Of a stretch of DNA of 64,000 nucleotides, positions 18,403 to 26,990 are shown in pieces. Source of the stretch: Paracidobacterium acidisoli (lineage in GTDB: Bacteria; Acidobacteriota; Terriglobia; Terriglobales; Acidobacteriaceae); contig NZ_QVQT02000008.1 of the NCBI RefSeq assembly GCF_003428625.2, positions 179,867 through 243,866 on the forward strand, in the 5' to 3' direction. The notes under the pieces were generated by a model. The model searched no databases and was not told the origin of the DNA. It saw only the letters and a program-made list of their open reading frames with translations. The position numbers and the translations under genes were made by a program. Each line of letters opens with the position of its first letter. The stretch's first letter is position 1.

Positions 18403-19515
18403 TTATTCGCCTGCGGGCATCACGATCAGGTTGGAAGTCGTATCGCCTTCAAGGTCGATATCGCTGGTCATCTCGAGGGTTTTTGCGTCGTACACTTCGA
18501 CCTGATAGCCGGCGTTGTAGATCAGCAGCTTTTTGCCGTCGGCGCTCAGTCCGAAGTTGAAGCGGGTGCGGCCGACGAACTGCTTCTTCGCAATCACCTG
18601 CCGGGTGGCCATGTCGATCACCCAGAACTCGGTGATCCGGTTCCCCTGCTCGCCGTTCACCACCGCGGTATATCCCAGCTTGTGGTCGGGGCTCAGCATC
18701 AGCGGAGACATGCTGGTCGTCGTCACCGGTCCCACCGGGGTCAGATCGAAGGTCAGATTTTTCAGATCGATCTGCGCAACGCCGAAGATCTCGCGATGCA
18801 CATAGGGATCGGATGAGTTGAAGAATCCGGTCACCGTATTCGGATCTTCGTTCGGATCATCCACCAGATTCAGCGACAGGTTCAGCATGTCGGGAACCGG
18901 CGGCTGCCGCAGATCGATCTTTTTGACGAGCCTGAAGGTGGACGCGTCGAAGACCTGAATTCCGTCGCGGAAGAGGTAAAGATACTTCCCGTCCGGAGAC
19001 AGCTTCATGGAGCTGCGATAGCCCGGAACGTCATCATCCTTCGGCATATCGACGCTGCGCGTAATCTGTTTCGCGCTCAGATCGATCACGATGAACTTCG
19101 GCGATCCGATATCGAAGTGGTCGATCTGCTTGGTGATCAGCGTATCGACCGCATACAGATATCTGCCCGTCGGATCGATCGTCAGCCCGCTGAGGCGATT
19201 CTTTTCATTTCCGCCGTCGAGTGAAAACGAGTCGGTCACCCTGCGTGTGGCCAGATCGATCGTAACGATGCTGTTATCCGCCAGCGTGGAAGCGTACAGC
19301 TTTTTGTGGTCGGGCGAGAGAACCAGCTGGCGCGCGATATCGGTGGTGAGATTGATCTGACCGACGACCTTCTCCTGGTTCAGGTCGATCACATCAATTT
19401 TATGCGGCCACGTCGCCAGGTAAAGAATCGCCGGCTTCGCCGTTGCGGGGGACGGCGCAGCCGAAGCCGGCAACGCAGGAAGGCACAGACACAGTGAAAA
19501 TAAAATGCCACGCAT
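18403..19515 (-). CDS. qhpB: Quinohemoprotein amine dehydrogenase beta subunit
   Basis: This 370-residue periplasmic seven-bladed beta-propeller has YVTN-like repeats (VLSPDHKKLYAS, TIDPTGRYLYAV, LSPDGKYLYLF, LSADGKKLLIY). The signal peptide spans residues 1-19 (cleavage after ASA). I chose ATG 19515 because it starts the signal peptide, whereas the longer frame adds 33 residues overlapping qhpC. In QHNDH the beta subunit packs around the gamma subunit and forms the amine-binding active site with CTQ. The gene lies 25 bases after qhpC, in the alpha-D-gamma-beta order known for this enzyme. Confidence 0.93.
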   Translation of the reverse strand: MRGILFSLCLCLPALPASAAPSPATAKPAILYLATWPHKIDVIDLNQEKVVGQINLTTDIARQLVLSPDHKKLYASTLADNSIVTIDLATRRVTDSFSLDGGNEKNRLSGLTIDPTGRYLYAVDTLITKQIDHFDIGSPKFIVIDLSAKQITRSVDMPKDDDVPGYRSSMKLSPDGKYLYLFRDGIQVFDASTFRLVKKIDLRQPPVPDMLNLSLNLVDDPNEDPNTVTGFFNSSDPYVHREIFGVAQIDLKNLTFDLTPVGPVTTTSMSPLMLSPDHKLGYTAVVNGEQGNRITEFWVIDMATRQVIAKKQFVGRTRFNFGLSADGKKLLIYNAGYQVEVYDAKTLEMTSDIDLEGDTTSNLIVMPAGE

Positions 19516-19540
19516 GGATACGTCTCTCCAGTCGCTGAAA

Positions 19541-19879
19541 TCAGGGAAATACGATGTCGAGGTTGCGCCAGTCCTTCGTGGCCACGGCGCATTTGGCGGT
19601 CCAGTCCGGCGCATTGTTCAGATGGTCCGGAACCTGCGCAGGCCAGAAGCATGTGACGTAGCAGTCGTAGATGTCGCGCTCCACCGGCTGGCAAAGCCCG
19701 GCCGTTCCGCCCGCCGAGTCGACCTCCCATCCTGGTGAGAAGACGATGGAACAGCCCATGGGTACATGGGGCTTGACCGCGGTTGAGCGGCCCGACTGCA
19801 GAGCGACGATGTCGTTCTCTGCCTCAGCCTGCTCGGTCATGCGCTGAGCCTTGGCGTTCACTGGTCGAAGATGCTTCAT
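19541..19879 (-). CDS. qhpC: Quinohemoprotein amine dehydrogenase gamma subunit precursor (CTQ carrier)
   Basis: This 112-residue protein carries the catalytic quinone. Cys43, Glu52, Cys63, Asp69, Cys73, Cys77, Trp79 and Asp85 match, with constant offset 36, the known residues 7, 16, 27, 33, 37, 41, 43 and 49. That predicts thioether bonds C43-E52, C63-D69 and C77-D85 and the CTQ pair C73-W79. Motifs GWEVD, CQPVE and WPAQVPD match the known subunit. It lacks a signal peptide; residues 1 to about 36 look like the cleavable leader recognised by QhpD, longer than the 28 residues known from Paracoccus. An additional Cys97 has no known partner. The start ATG overlaps the TGA of qhpD (ATGA), which excludes the longer open frame. 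Confidence 0.95.
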   Translation of the reverse strand: MKHLRPVNAKAQRMTEQAEAENDIVALQSGRSTAVKPHVPMGCSIVFSPGWEVDSAGGTAGLCQPVERDIYDCYVTCFWPAQVPDHLNNAPDWTAKCAVATKDWRNLDIVFP

Positions 19880-21306
19880 GACGCTTTCCTTTCGGAGAAG
19901 TGGTCGAGAAATGCAGGATTCTGTGCGGCGATGGTTCCGTAAATCTGCAGACAGGTGTCGGTCCATGCCCGAATCCAGTCGCAGTAGTGGAGATTGGCGT
20001 GGCCCGTGTCGCCATAACGGACAAAGGCCTCATGATGGCAGCCGCCGGCGCACAGCGGCCGCGCCCAGCAGGTGTGGCAGTCGTACTTGCTGTCGATGTT
20101 GCCGCGCTTGAGAAAAGCGGCCTGCTTTTCGCGGTCGATGCCGGTGCTCACGTGGCCCAGGTTGTGAGCATCGGAGTCCACAAAGCGATGGCAGGGAGCG
20201 ATATCGCCCGACGGTCCCACGCCCACCAGTCCCAGCCCGGCGCCGCAGGGCAGCGCTTTGTTCACGCCCTGGTGCAGCTCCGCCAGCGTGTCGCTCACAT
20301 TTGAAAAGCCGTGATGCTCGCCGCGCTTCGCATGCTCCAGGTAATCACCGGCAAGCACCTGAAACTGCCCCAGAACACTGTCCATCCCTGCCGGAGCAAT
20401 GGAGTACAGACGATTCGGCGAAGTGGTCACCGGTGCAAAGCCTACCTCATAAAAGCCCAGCGTATGCTTCAGATGTTTATAGGTGCCCAGCACATCCATC
20501 GCGTGCGAGGTCATCGTCACGCGCGCCGCAATGGGCCGGGTCTTATGCTTCGCCAGCAGCTCTTTGATCTTCGGCTCGATCACATCGTAGGTGCCGCGCC
20601 CGTTCTTGAAGATGCGGAAGGCATCGTGCGACTCCTTCGCGCCGTCGATGCTGACCGTGACGCCGATGGCGTTCTCCGCAAGGAAGTCGATGATCGACGG
20701 CGTCAGCAGCGTGGCATTGGTGGTCAGGCTGAAGTCGATCGAGACATGCCTGCGCTCCGCTTCGCGCCGGGCATACTCGACCACCTTTTTCAGCAGCGGA
20801 AAGTTCATCAGCGTCTCGCCGCCGAAGAAAGTGATATGGACAGCTTTGCGGCCGCGCGATTCGGCGAAGAAATAATCGACCGAGGTCTTCGCCGTCTCCC
20901 AGTCCATGAACTTCTTCTTGCCCTCCGGCGTGGCTACCTTGTCTTCGCCGAACTCGTAACAGTAGTGGCACGAGAGGTTGCACTGGTTGGTTACATTCAG
21001 CACCATCGACTGCAGCGGAAATTCCTGCGGCAGCGACTGCGAAGAGACGGCGCGCGGCCCTCCATCGTCAATCGCATGCAGCTGATACAGCTCATCGATG
21101 CCTTCGGTCACGTCCATGGCCGCGAAGCCATCCGTCTCCATCTGCGATACCAGTGCGGAACGGCTCAGCGTCTCCTGCTCCAGCCGCGAAAGAATCTGCG
21201 CGGAGAGTGCGTCGAGGGCCACGATGCCCCCGCTGCCCGCAAGATACACATACTCCGTGCCGCCGCCGTGGAAGCGGTGTACATCGCCTGTCGAATAGGT
21301 CGTCAC
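19876..21306 (-). CDS. qhpD: QhpD-like radical SAM/SPASM peptide maturase
   Basis: This 476-residue enzyme has the radical SAM cluster motif Cys109-x3-Cys113-x2-Cys116 (CNLSCHYC). A Cys-rich SPASM domain lies from about 345 to 450 (CGAGLGL, CHRFV, CHTCWARPLCAGGCHHEA, HYCDW). QhpD installs the Cys-to-Asp/Glu thioether crosslinks in the gamma subunit while its leader is attached, in the cytoplasm, using SAM and Fe-S clusters. The N-terminal 100 residues resemble the leader-peptide-binding region of such maturases. The start is GTG at 21306, overlapping the qhpA stop (GTGA). The end overlaps qhpC (ATGA), so A-D-C are translationally coupled. Confidence 0.95.
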   Translation of the reverse strand: MTTYSTGDVHRFHGGGTEYVYLAGSGGIVALDALSAQILSRLEQETLSRSALVSQMETDGFAAMDVTEGIDELYQLHAIDDGGPRAVSSQSLPQEFPLQSMVLNVTNQCNLSCHYCYEFGEDKVATPEGKKKFMDWETAKTSVDYFFAESRGRKAVHITFFGGETLMNFPLLKKVVEYARREAERRHVSIDFSLTTNATLLTPSIIDFLAENAIGVTVSIDGAKESHDAFRIFKNGRGTYDVIEPKIKELLAKHKTRPIAARVTMTSHAMDVLGTYKHLKHTLGFYEVGFAPVTTSPNRLYSIAPAGMDSVLGQFQVLAGDYLEHAKRGEHHGFSNVSDTLAELHQGVNKALPCGAGLGLVGVGPSGDIAPCHRFVDSDAHNLGHVSTGIDREKQAAFLKRGNIDSKYDCHTCWARPLCAGGCHHEAFVRYGDTGHANLHYCDWIRAWTDTCLQIYGTIAAQNPAFLDHFSERKAS

Positions 21307-23051
21307 TGTCCCACCTCCGGCTGGTCATACTGCACATACTGAGGCACCGAGACGATCAGATAGCTTCTCGCCGAGAGCTGCCCCGTCGAACCCTCCGGAG
21401 TCACCGTGCCTACCACCCATATATCGCCGTAGTTGTTCCGCATCGATCGCCGCTTCGGATCGGGGCCATCGCTCGACGGCGTAAAGAGACCGGTATTCGC
21501 GTCGACGGAGCCGACGAACTGCGTATCGTCGTCGCCGTAGCTGGCGATAAACTCCTCCAGCTTCCACGTGGCCTTCATCGGTCCCAGATCGATATCATCG
21601 GCGGTGTCCGGCTTGCCGTCGGGACCAAAGCTGTATCCATGCGCCGCGAACTGGGCATAACCCTTCTCATGCGATTCGCTGCCGAGATGCGCAATCGGCG
21701 TCACCGGCGTCACGCGGATGAAATCCACCTGGCGATAGACGGCGAAGGCATTCTGTACCGTGGCCGCGCCCGCGGAGATCGTCCGCATTCCAGGCGTCGC
21801 GTCTGCGGCGACATCCACGCTCACCGTGATGGAGCTCGCCGAATGATTCAGCACACTGGCGACCTTCACTCCCGTGCCGAGATCGATATTCGCCGCGCTG
21901 AGATCGTCCGGCAGATGATCGCCGTAGATCGTCACCTTCGTGCCTGTTGTGCCCGTGCGCAGCGCAGAAAGGTCAGTCCCCAGAATCACCGGGCCTTCCT
22001 GAGCGCGGCGCAGCTTCACATCCATGCCGAACTCTTCATAGACTCCCCAGAACCAGCGCCCCTTCATCGTCGACTGATCGGGAGAAACCAGCATGACCTC
22101 GCGTATCGTTTTCGGGCTGCCCACAGCCGTGCCCGGTTGCTGCACGGCCGAGCGTCCTCTCCACTGGAAGCCCGTGTAGACGATGGAGGAGCCCTCTTCG
22201 CTCAGCGTCTCCGAGGTGCCGTCCACATAATGGATCGTCGTCTTCGTCGTGAACTGGTCCGCCTCGGCGCCCGGCGCAATCGTCACCTCTCCGAAGAACC
22301 TGCCTTTGCCCGGCTCTTCGCCCGTCACCAGCCAGCGGCCCGCCAGCTTTGGATCGCTCATGCTGGCCTGCCACTCCGACCATGACGGCGTGCTCAGCGG
22401 AGCGCTCCTGCGGATAAACGCAAGTGCCTTGTCCAGCGGACTCACCGGCGCGGCAGCGGGCGTGGGAGATTCAGAATCGCCGCGGCGCGCGGGCAGCTGG
22501 AAGGAAGTAAACTCAATCGCCGGAAAGAAGGCGACGTGCATGTTGACCAGATACTTCCAGTCGTCCTGCGAGCGATGCCACGAGAGCGGCCGCGCCAGTG
22601 CATGACACGACGCGCAGGCATGGCGCACATCAGGATCGGCGATCGTTTCATCGACGATGCGATGCTCGGAGTAGTATTCGACGGGCTCCGCCTCGGCCGG
22701 CGCCAGCCCATGCGAATCGCTCAGATAGCGAAGAATGTGGCGCGCCTCATCCGGCGAAAGAGAAAGACCGTTCAGGCGAACCATGCGCTTGATCGCCTCC
22801 TCCCAGCCCTCCGGGGTCGTGCGAATCCACGAGATGCGCGACATATTGCCCTTTGCATCCGGCTCATGGCAGGTGCCGCATTTCGTGAGCACCAGCTGAT
22901 CCGTGACCGGAATGCCGGCCTCATGGCCCTCATCGGTTTTCGCGGAAGCACCCTGCGCCGCAGCGGACAACGGCATAAAAGTGAGGGTGGCAGCCAGAAA
23001 CAGTGTTGAACAGGAAATCCAGTAGTGCTTTCGCTTTGCAGAACCAGCCAT
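21303..23051 (-). CDS. qhpA: Quinohemoprotein amine dehydrogenase alpha subunit (dihaem cytochrome c)
   Basis: This periplasmic 582-residue subunit carries two c-type haems: Cys58-x2-Cys61-His62 (CGTCH) and Cys146-x2-Cys149-His150 (CASCH). It then has three beta domains, including an IPT/Ig-like segment (TKVTIYGDHLPDD) and a C-terminal RNNYGDIWVVG motif typical of the subunit. Electrons from CTQ in the gamma subunit pass through these haems to an external acceptor. The signal peptide is residues 1-33 (ends SAAAQ). I chose ATG 23051; an in-frame GTG nine bases upstream abuts the ribosome site (GGAG) too closely. It is the first gene of the operon. It is longer than the roughly 490-residue proteobacterial mature subunit as I recall it. 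Confidence 0.94.
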   Translation of the reverse strand: MAGSAKRKHYWISCSTLFLAATLTFMPLSAAAQGASAKTDEGHEAGIPVTDQLVLTKCGTCHEPDAKGNMSRISWIRTTPEGWEEAIKRMVRLNGLSLSPDEARHILRYLSDSHGLAPAEAEPVEYYSEHRIVDETIADPDVRHACASCHALARPLSWHRSQDDWKYLVNMHVAFFPAIEFTSFQLPARRGDSESPTPAAAPVSPLDKALAFIRRSAPLSTPSWSEWQASMSDPKLAGRWLVTGEEPGKGRFFGEVTIAPGAEADQFTTKTTIHYVDGTSETLSEEGSSIVYTGFQWRGRSAVQQPGTAVGSPKTIREVMLVSPDQSTMKGRWFWGVYEEFGMDVKLRRAQEGPVILGTDLSALRTGTTGTKVTIYGDHLPDDLSAANIDLGTGVKVASVLNHSASSITVSVDVAADATPGMRTISAGAATVQNAFAVYRQVDFIRVTPVTPIAHLGSESHEKGYAQFAAHGYSFGPDGKPDTADDIDLGPMKATWKLEEFIASYGDDDTQFVGSVDANTGLFTPSSDGPDPKRRSMRNNYGDIWVVGTVTPEGSTGQLSARSYLIVSVPQYVQYDQPEVGQ

Positions 23052-23752
23052 CTGCCTCACTCTCCAAATAATTTCTGTCGTCTGTTTTCTGTTAATGGCC
23101 GTGCTGCGGAGAGACGATGACCCCTGCCTGAGAAACAGGAAATCGTATCCCCGCTGCGGGACGGCCTGTATTTCATTTCACTGGAGGTGCAGAACCCGAA
23201 AACCAGATGAAGCGGAGTTTCGAAGTGCTTTGAAACCAGCGGCCGATGCGCTGTGCAGTGAAGTTCCGGCCGTCCGAATGTTGTTGTTATGACCTGCACT
23301 GTAGGGCATCGTGCGCAGATTGCAAAATAGATAAATCTGCTGAGTTGAATCGGTTTTAGTTATGCAGTCCCGGCGGCGGCCGGAAGCGAAACCATCAGGA
23401 ACAGCCCATGCTTGCTGTGCGTGCGCGTAGTTCGCGGCATCGCCATGTATCTTCGCATTCTCTTATGCAGGCTATAAAAATTACCTGGCCTGCGGAGCAG
23501 AGACGGAGAGAGTCAGTCGCAAAGAAATTTGCGGAAGCTGTTGAATATGCAGTGAAATCGCGGCTCGGAAGAAGTGCCTGGGTGTCGTTTCAGCCGCGTC
23601 AGCACTGCTCGAAGGGCGCACCGGGCACGCGGAATAGTGCTTGCGCGGCTATGAAGCCGATGTTACTCTGAGCCCATTCCGGCACATCCATTTCCACTAC
23701 AAGTACATACAAGTTTAAAAAAGTCAGGACATCTTTCTTATGAGGAAGTGGA
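23052..23752. other. Divergent regulatory region between qhpA and the LysR gene
   Basis: Seven hundred bases separate the two divergent starts. I see no convincing gene. A frame at 23408-23671 (87 residues, plus strand) has no family features and no good ribosome site. The region must hold the qhp operon promoter. Candidate elements are an imperfect dyad TTTCGAA/TTTGAAA near 23217-23234 and a direct repeat ACAAGTACATACAAGT near 23699-23714, just upstream of the regulator gene. Neither is proven. Confidence 0.5.
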
Positions 23753-24682
23753 ATGAACTATACCCTTCAGCAACTCCGCTATCTTGTTGCGGTTGCAGAG
23801 CATGGAAGTGTATCGGCGGCTGCACGGTCGTTATATGTTTCTCAGCCCGGGGTCTCCGCGGCGGTCTCCTATCTTGAAGGGATCTTCGGGATTCAGTGCT
23901 TTGTCAGACATCATGCAAAGGGCGTAAGTCTCACCGTTGCGGGCCAGTCCCTCGTGGCCGCAGCCAGAGATGTGCTGATTCAGGCCGAAGAGCTTCATCA
24001 TCGCGCAAATGAGCTGAATCACACGGTGCGCGGCAAGATCTCGCTCGGATGTTTTCCCACGCTCAGCCCGTTTTTTCTGCCCCGCATCCTCGAGACGCTT
24101 CGCGCCGCCTACCCCGATATCAATCTGCAGATTCACGACGGAGATACCGAGTCGCTGCTCCGCTGGCTGCGTGACGGAACCATCGAAGCGGCTCTGATGT
24201 ATGACCCGAGCTGCGATTCCGCGCTCTATGCGACGCATCGTCTTACATCGCTCCGCTCCTACGCTCTGCTGCCGGGCTCGCATCCTCTGGCCTCGCAAAG
24301 CGCCGTCAGTGCCGACGATCTGGTGAGCGAGCCGCTGATCCTGCTGAACTATGCCCCCATCACCGACTATCAGCTTGCGGTCTTTCGGGAGACCGAGAAA
24401 GAGCCGAATATCCGGCACGAGGTCAGTAACTTCGAGCTGGTACGCGGACTGGTCGCGGCCGGTAAGGGATATGCCATTCTCAATCTCCGCCCCGCGCTCG
24501 ATCATACGTATGACGGCCGCACCGTAAAGTGCCTTCCGATTACAGGCGAAACGCAGTCCGCCTCCGTCATTCTGGCGTCGATGCACTCTCTGAAGCCTTC
24601 GGGAAAGACCACCGCGCTGATCGATACCTGTAACTCCGTCATGCAGAAGTTTGATCCGGAGCTCTGCCGGTGGGTCGCCTGA
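23753..24682 (+). CDS. LysR-family transcriptional regulator, likely controller of the qhp locus
   Basis: This 309-residue protein has a canonical N-terminal winged helix-turn-helix at residues 3-62 (LQQLRYLVAVAEHGSVSAAARSLYVSQPGVSAAV). A periplasmic-binding-protein-like effector domain from about 92 is recognisable at GKISLGCFPTLSPFFLP. The gene is divergent from qhpA and lies between the operon and the cytochrome/toroid gene, the usual position for a LysR regulator of its neighbours. Known proteobacterial qhp loci use an AraC-type activator (QhpR), so this would be a regulator replacement. The inducing ligand, perhaps an amine or its aldehyde or acid product, is inferred. The frame starts at ATG 23753 after GAGGAAGTGGA. 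Confidence 0.9.
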   Translation: MNYTLQQLRYLVAVAEHGSVSAAARSLYVSQPGVSAAVSYLEGIFGIQCFVRHHAKGVSLTVAGQSLVAAARDVLIQAEELHHRANELNHTVRGKISLGCFPTLSPFFLPRILETLRAAYPDINLQIHDGDTESLLRWLRDGTIEAALMYDPSCDSALYATHRLTSLRSYALLPGSHPLASQSAVSADDLVSEPLILLNYAPITDYQLAVFRETEKEPNIRHEVSNFELVRGLVAAGKGYAILNLRPALDHTYDGRTVKCLPITGETQSASVILASMHSLKPSGKTTALIDTCNSVMQKFDPELCRWVA

Positions 24683-24778
24683 TCCGGTCTCGCAGGCAGA
24701 GCCGTTCCATCGTTGTCAGAAAGAATCGGCAGGTAATCATCCGGCAGCAGAGTAAATCGCATCTTCTTATCGCAGTTT

Positions 24779-24828
24779 CTTATTAAGAATAAGTCCGCCC
24801 TGTTCCTCATACTTACCGGCATATAAGT
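24779..24828. promoter_or_regulatory. Paired dyads between LysR gene and cytochrome gene
   Basis: 24779-24793 is CTTATT-AAG-AATAAG, a perfect dyad that also satisfies the LysR T-N11-A pattern. 24811-24828 is ACTTA-N8-TAAGT. They lie 94-130 bases upstream of the GTG start of the cytochrome/toroid gene, where a LysR activator site would be expected. Binding is inferred. Confidence 0.4.
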
Positions 24829-24921
24829 GCGTGTCGTAATCTCCCCCGCTTTAACGATTGTTTGGGCCATCGTCACAGCAGATATCAGAAGGTATCTTCG
24901 TCGATCCACGGAGGTGTTTCT

Positions 24922-26031
24922 GTGAAGTTCCGCGCTTTGCTCTTTCCGGCCTTCGCCATCGGTGTGCTTGCAGGTGGCATCGCCTTCGCCGGTCACATCC
25001 AGGCAGCCTCCGCGCCTTCGTGGAATCAGGCCGCGGCCGCTCACTATCTCGACAGCCGCGAGCTGTGGTGGCAGAGCTGGCCTAAAGCGCAGCGCGATCA
25101 CGCGACCGTCTGCGTCTCGTGCCACACCGTGCTGCCCTACGCGCTCGCCAGGAAGACGCTGCGGACGCCGTCCGAAGAGGACGCGCTTGCCGCGCCCGAG
25201 CGCATCATGTTCAGCGGCATCGCGAAGCGCGTCACGCTCTGGAACGATGTGGAGCCGTTCTACAAGGACGGCAAATCGGGTCCGACCAAATCGATCGAGT
25301 CCCGTGGAACCGAGGCCGTGCTGAATGCGCTTATCCTCGCCAGCTATGACGCCCGCCGCGGCTATCTCACCGATCTCACCCGTTCGGCCTTTGCGGAAGC
25401 CTGGGCCTTGCAGCGCCACAGCGGAGAAAACGCGGGCGCGTGGATCTGGCTGAACTTCCACAACGCGCCGTGGGAGTCGAATGAGTCGGAGTATCACGGC
25501 GCCGCTCTCGCCGCTCTGGCCGTGGGCACCGCGCCGGACGATTATCAGAACGAGCCCGAGGTTCGCACCCATGTGAAGGAGCTGCGTGGCTATCTGGGCC
25601 GCGAATATGGAGCGCAGCCGCTCGTCAACCGCATCGTTCTGCTGTGGGCTTCGGCAAGGCTGCCAGGTCTGCTCACAGCTCAGGAGCGCGCTTCGCTGCT
25701 GCAGTCCATCGCTGCAAAGCAGCAGCCGGACGGCGGCTGGAGCCTGACCGGTCTCGGCTCCTGGAAGCGCCGCGACAACACCGCTCTGGCAACCGGCAGC
25801 GACGGCTATGCCACGGGGCTGACCGTTCTCGCGCTCGAGGAGAACGGCCTGCGCCGCACTCCGCAGGTAAGGCGCGGCCTTGCCTGGCTGGGCCGCAATC
25901 AGAATGGCGGCGAAGGCTTCTGGCCGGCGTGGTCGCTCAATAAACAGCGCGATGCGGGCGCCGACGCCGCGCATTTTATGGACGACGCCGCCACCGGCTA
26001 CGCCGTGCTCGCTCTCGAAGATGCGCGCTGA
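24922..26031 (+). CDS. Secreted c-type cytochrome fused to a squalene-cyclase-like alpha-toroid domain
   Basis: This 369-residue protein starts at GTG 24922, six bases after GGAGGTG. The signal peptide spans residues 1-29. A single c-haem motif CVSCH follows near residue 71. From about 130 to the end, helical repeats of the terpenoid-cyclase/prenyltransferase alpha-alpha toroid type appear, with QW-like motifs (KQQPDGGWSLTGLG; NQNGGEGFWPAWSLN). No cyclase catalytic DxDD motif is visible, so the toroid is probably a binding scaffold. Its place beside the LysR gene and qhp operon suggests a periplasmic electron acceptor or partner of the amine dehydrogenase, which is inference. It is convergent with purU. 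Confidence 0.75.
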   Translation: MKFRALLFPAFAIGVLAGGIAFAGHIQAASAPSWNQAAAAHYLDSRELWWQSWPKAQRDHATVCVSCHTVLPYALARKTLRTPSEEDALAAPERIMFSGIAKRVTLWNDVEPFYKDGKSGPTKSIESRGTEAVLNALILASYDARRGYLTDLTRSAFAEAWALQRHSGENAGAWIWLNFHNAPWESNESEYHGAALAALAVGTAPDDYQNEPEVRTHVKELRGYLGREYGAQPLVNRIVLLWASARLPGLLTAQERASLLQSIAAKQQPDGGWSLTGLGSWKRRDNTALATGSDGYATGLTVLALEENGLRRTPQVRRGLAWLGRNQNGGEGFWPAWSLNKQRDAGADAAHFMDDAATGYAVLALEDAR

Positions 26032-26058
26032 GCCGTCCGCGCCGCATCTGTTGCTGGC

Positions 26059-26907
26059 TTAGTCGAAGATGACGGTCTTGTTGCCGTAGCAGAGAATGCG
26101 GCGGTCCAGATGCCATGCCACAGCCCGTGAGAGCACCACGCGCTCCAGATCGCGTCCGCGCGCGATCAGGTCCGGAACCTGGTCGCGGTGCGAGATGCGC
26201 GCCACGTCCTGCTCGATGATCGGCCCGTCGTCCAGCGCTTCGGTTACATAGTGGCTCGTCGCGCCGATCAGCTTTACGCCTCGCCGAAAGGCCGCGTGAT
26301 ACGGGCGCGCGCCCACAAACGCCGGCAGAAACGAGTGATGCACATTGATGATGCCCAGCGGATAGCGCGCCACAAACTCCGGCGAAAGAATCTGCATGTA
26401 GCGCGCCAGCACCACCAGGTCGATCTTTGCCTCTTCCAGCAGCGCCAGTTGTTCCGCTTCCGCCGCCGCACGGTTTTCCGGATCGACCGGCATATACCGG
26501 AACTCCACGCCGTAAAAGCGCGCCAGCGATTCGCCGTCGCGATGGTTGCTCACCACCAGCGGCACCGAACACTTCAGCTCGCCCATCTGGTTGCGGTGCA
26601 GCAGGTCGGCCAGGCAGTGCAGGTGCTGCGAGACGAAGAGCGCGACCCGCGGCCGGTCGGCGCTTCGGTGCAGCCGCCAGCGCATGCGAAAGCGCTTCGC
26701 CTCTTCGCGGAAGGCGGCGCGGAATCCCTCCAGATCAAAGCCCTCCAGCAGCCACTCCACCCGCATAAAGAACAGGCCCTCATCGTGGTCCTGGTGCTGG
26801 TCGGCATGCGTAATGTTGGCGCCGAAGCGGTACAGGGTGCCGGAGACGGAGGCGACCAGACCTTTCTGGTCCGGACAGTCAATCAGAAGTACGGCCGATT
26901 CGCTCAT
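26059..26907 (-). CDS. purU: Formyltetrahydrofolate deformylase
   Basis: This 282-residue enzyme hydrolyses 10-formyl-THF to formate and THF, balancing one-carbon pools and supplying formate to purine synthesis. Residues 1-80 form an ACT domain (LLIDCPDQKGLVASVSGTLY). The rest is the formyl-transferase catalytic domain, with NVHHSFLPAF (catalytic His) and SHYVTEALDDGPIIEQD (catalytic Asp). The usual family length is about 280. I chose ATG 26907, preceded by AGGAG four bases away; the longer frame adds 17 implausible residues. It is monocistronic and convergent with the cytochrome gene. Confidence 0.95.
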   Translation of the reverse strand: MSESAVLLIDCPDQKGLVASVSGTLYRFGANITHADQHQDHDEGLFFMRVEWLLEGFDLEGFRAAFREEAKRFRMRWRLHRSADRPRVALFVSQHLHCLADLLHRNQMGELKCSVPLVVSNHRDGESLARFYGVEFRYMPVDPENRAAAEAEQLALLEEAKIDLVVLARYMQILSPEFVARYPLGIINVHHSFLPAFVGARPYHAAFRRGVKLIGATSHYVTEALDDGPIIEQDVARISHRDQVPDLIARGRDLERVVLSRAVAWHLDRRILCYGNKTVIFD

Positions 26908-26949
26908 CGTTCTCCTGAGCATAAGGCCCCCGACCGGTTGCCGTCCCGC

Positions 26950-26976
26950 TTGACGCAATCCTCTGTTTTCTATAAC
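26950..26976 (+). promoter_or_regulatory. Candidate sigma-70 promoter of the structured leader
   Basis: TTGACG at 26950-26955 and TATAAC at 26971-26976 are separated by 15 bases, somewhat short of the optimum. Initiation would fall near 26983, just before the first hairpin of the downstream RNA. Confidence 0.5.
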
Positions 26977-26990
26977 GTACTGGGTATGAC

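Noticed and set aside
18403..23051. Methylamine dehydrogenase (TTQ enzyme) locus
   Set aside because: The small subunit has the Cys/Asp/Glu/Trp spacing of QHNDH gamma, the alpha subunit has two haems, and a radical SAM/SPASM maturase is present. No mau accessory genes are seen.
23408..23671. 87-residue frame in the qhpA-LysR spacer
   Set aside because: No convincing ribosome site, no family features, and biased composition. It is treated as non-coding.
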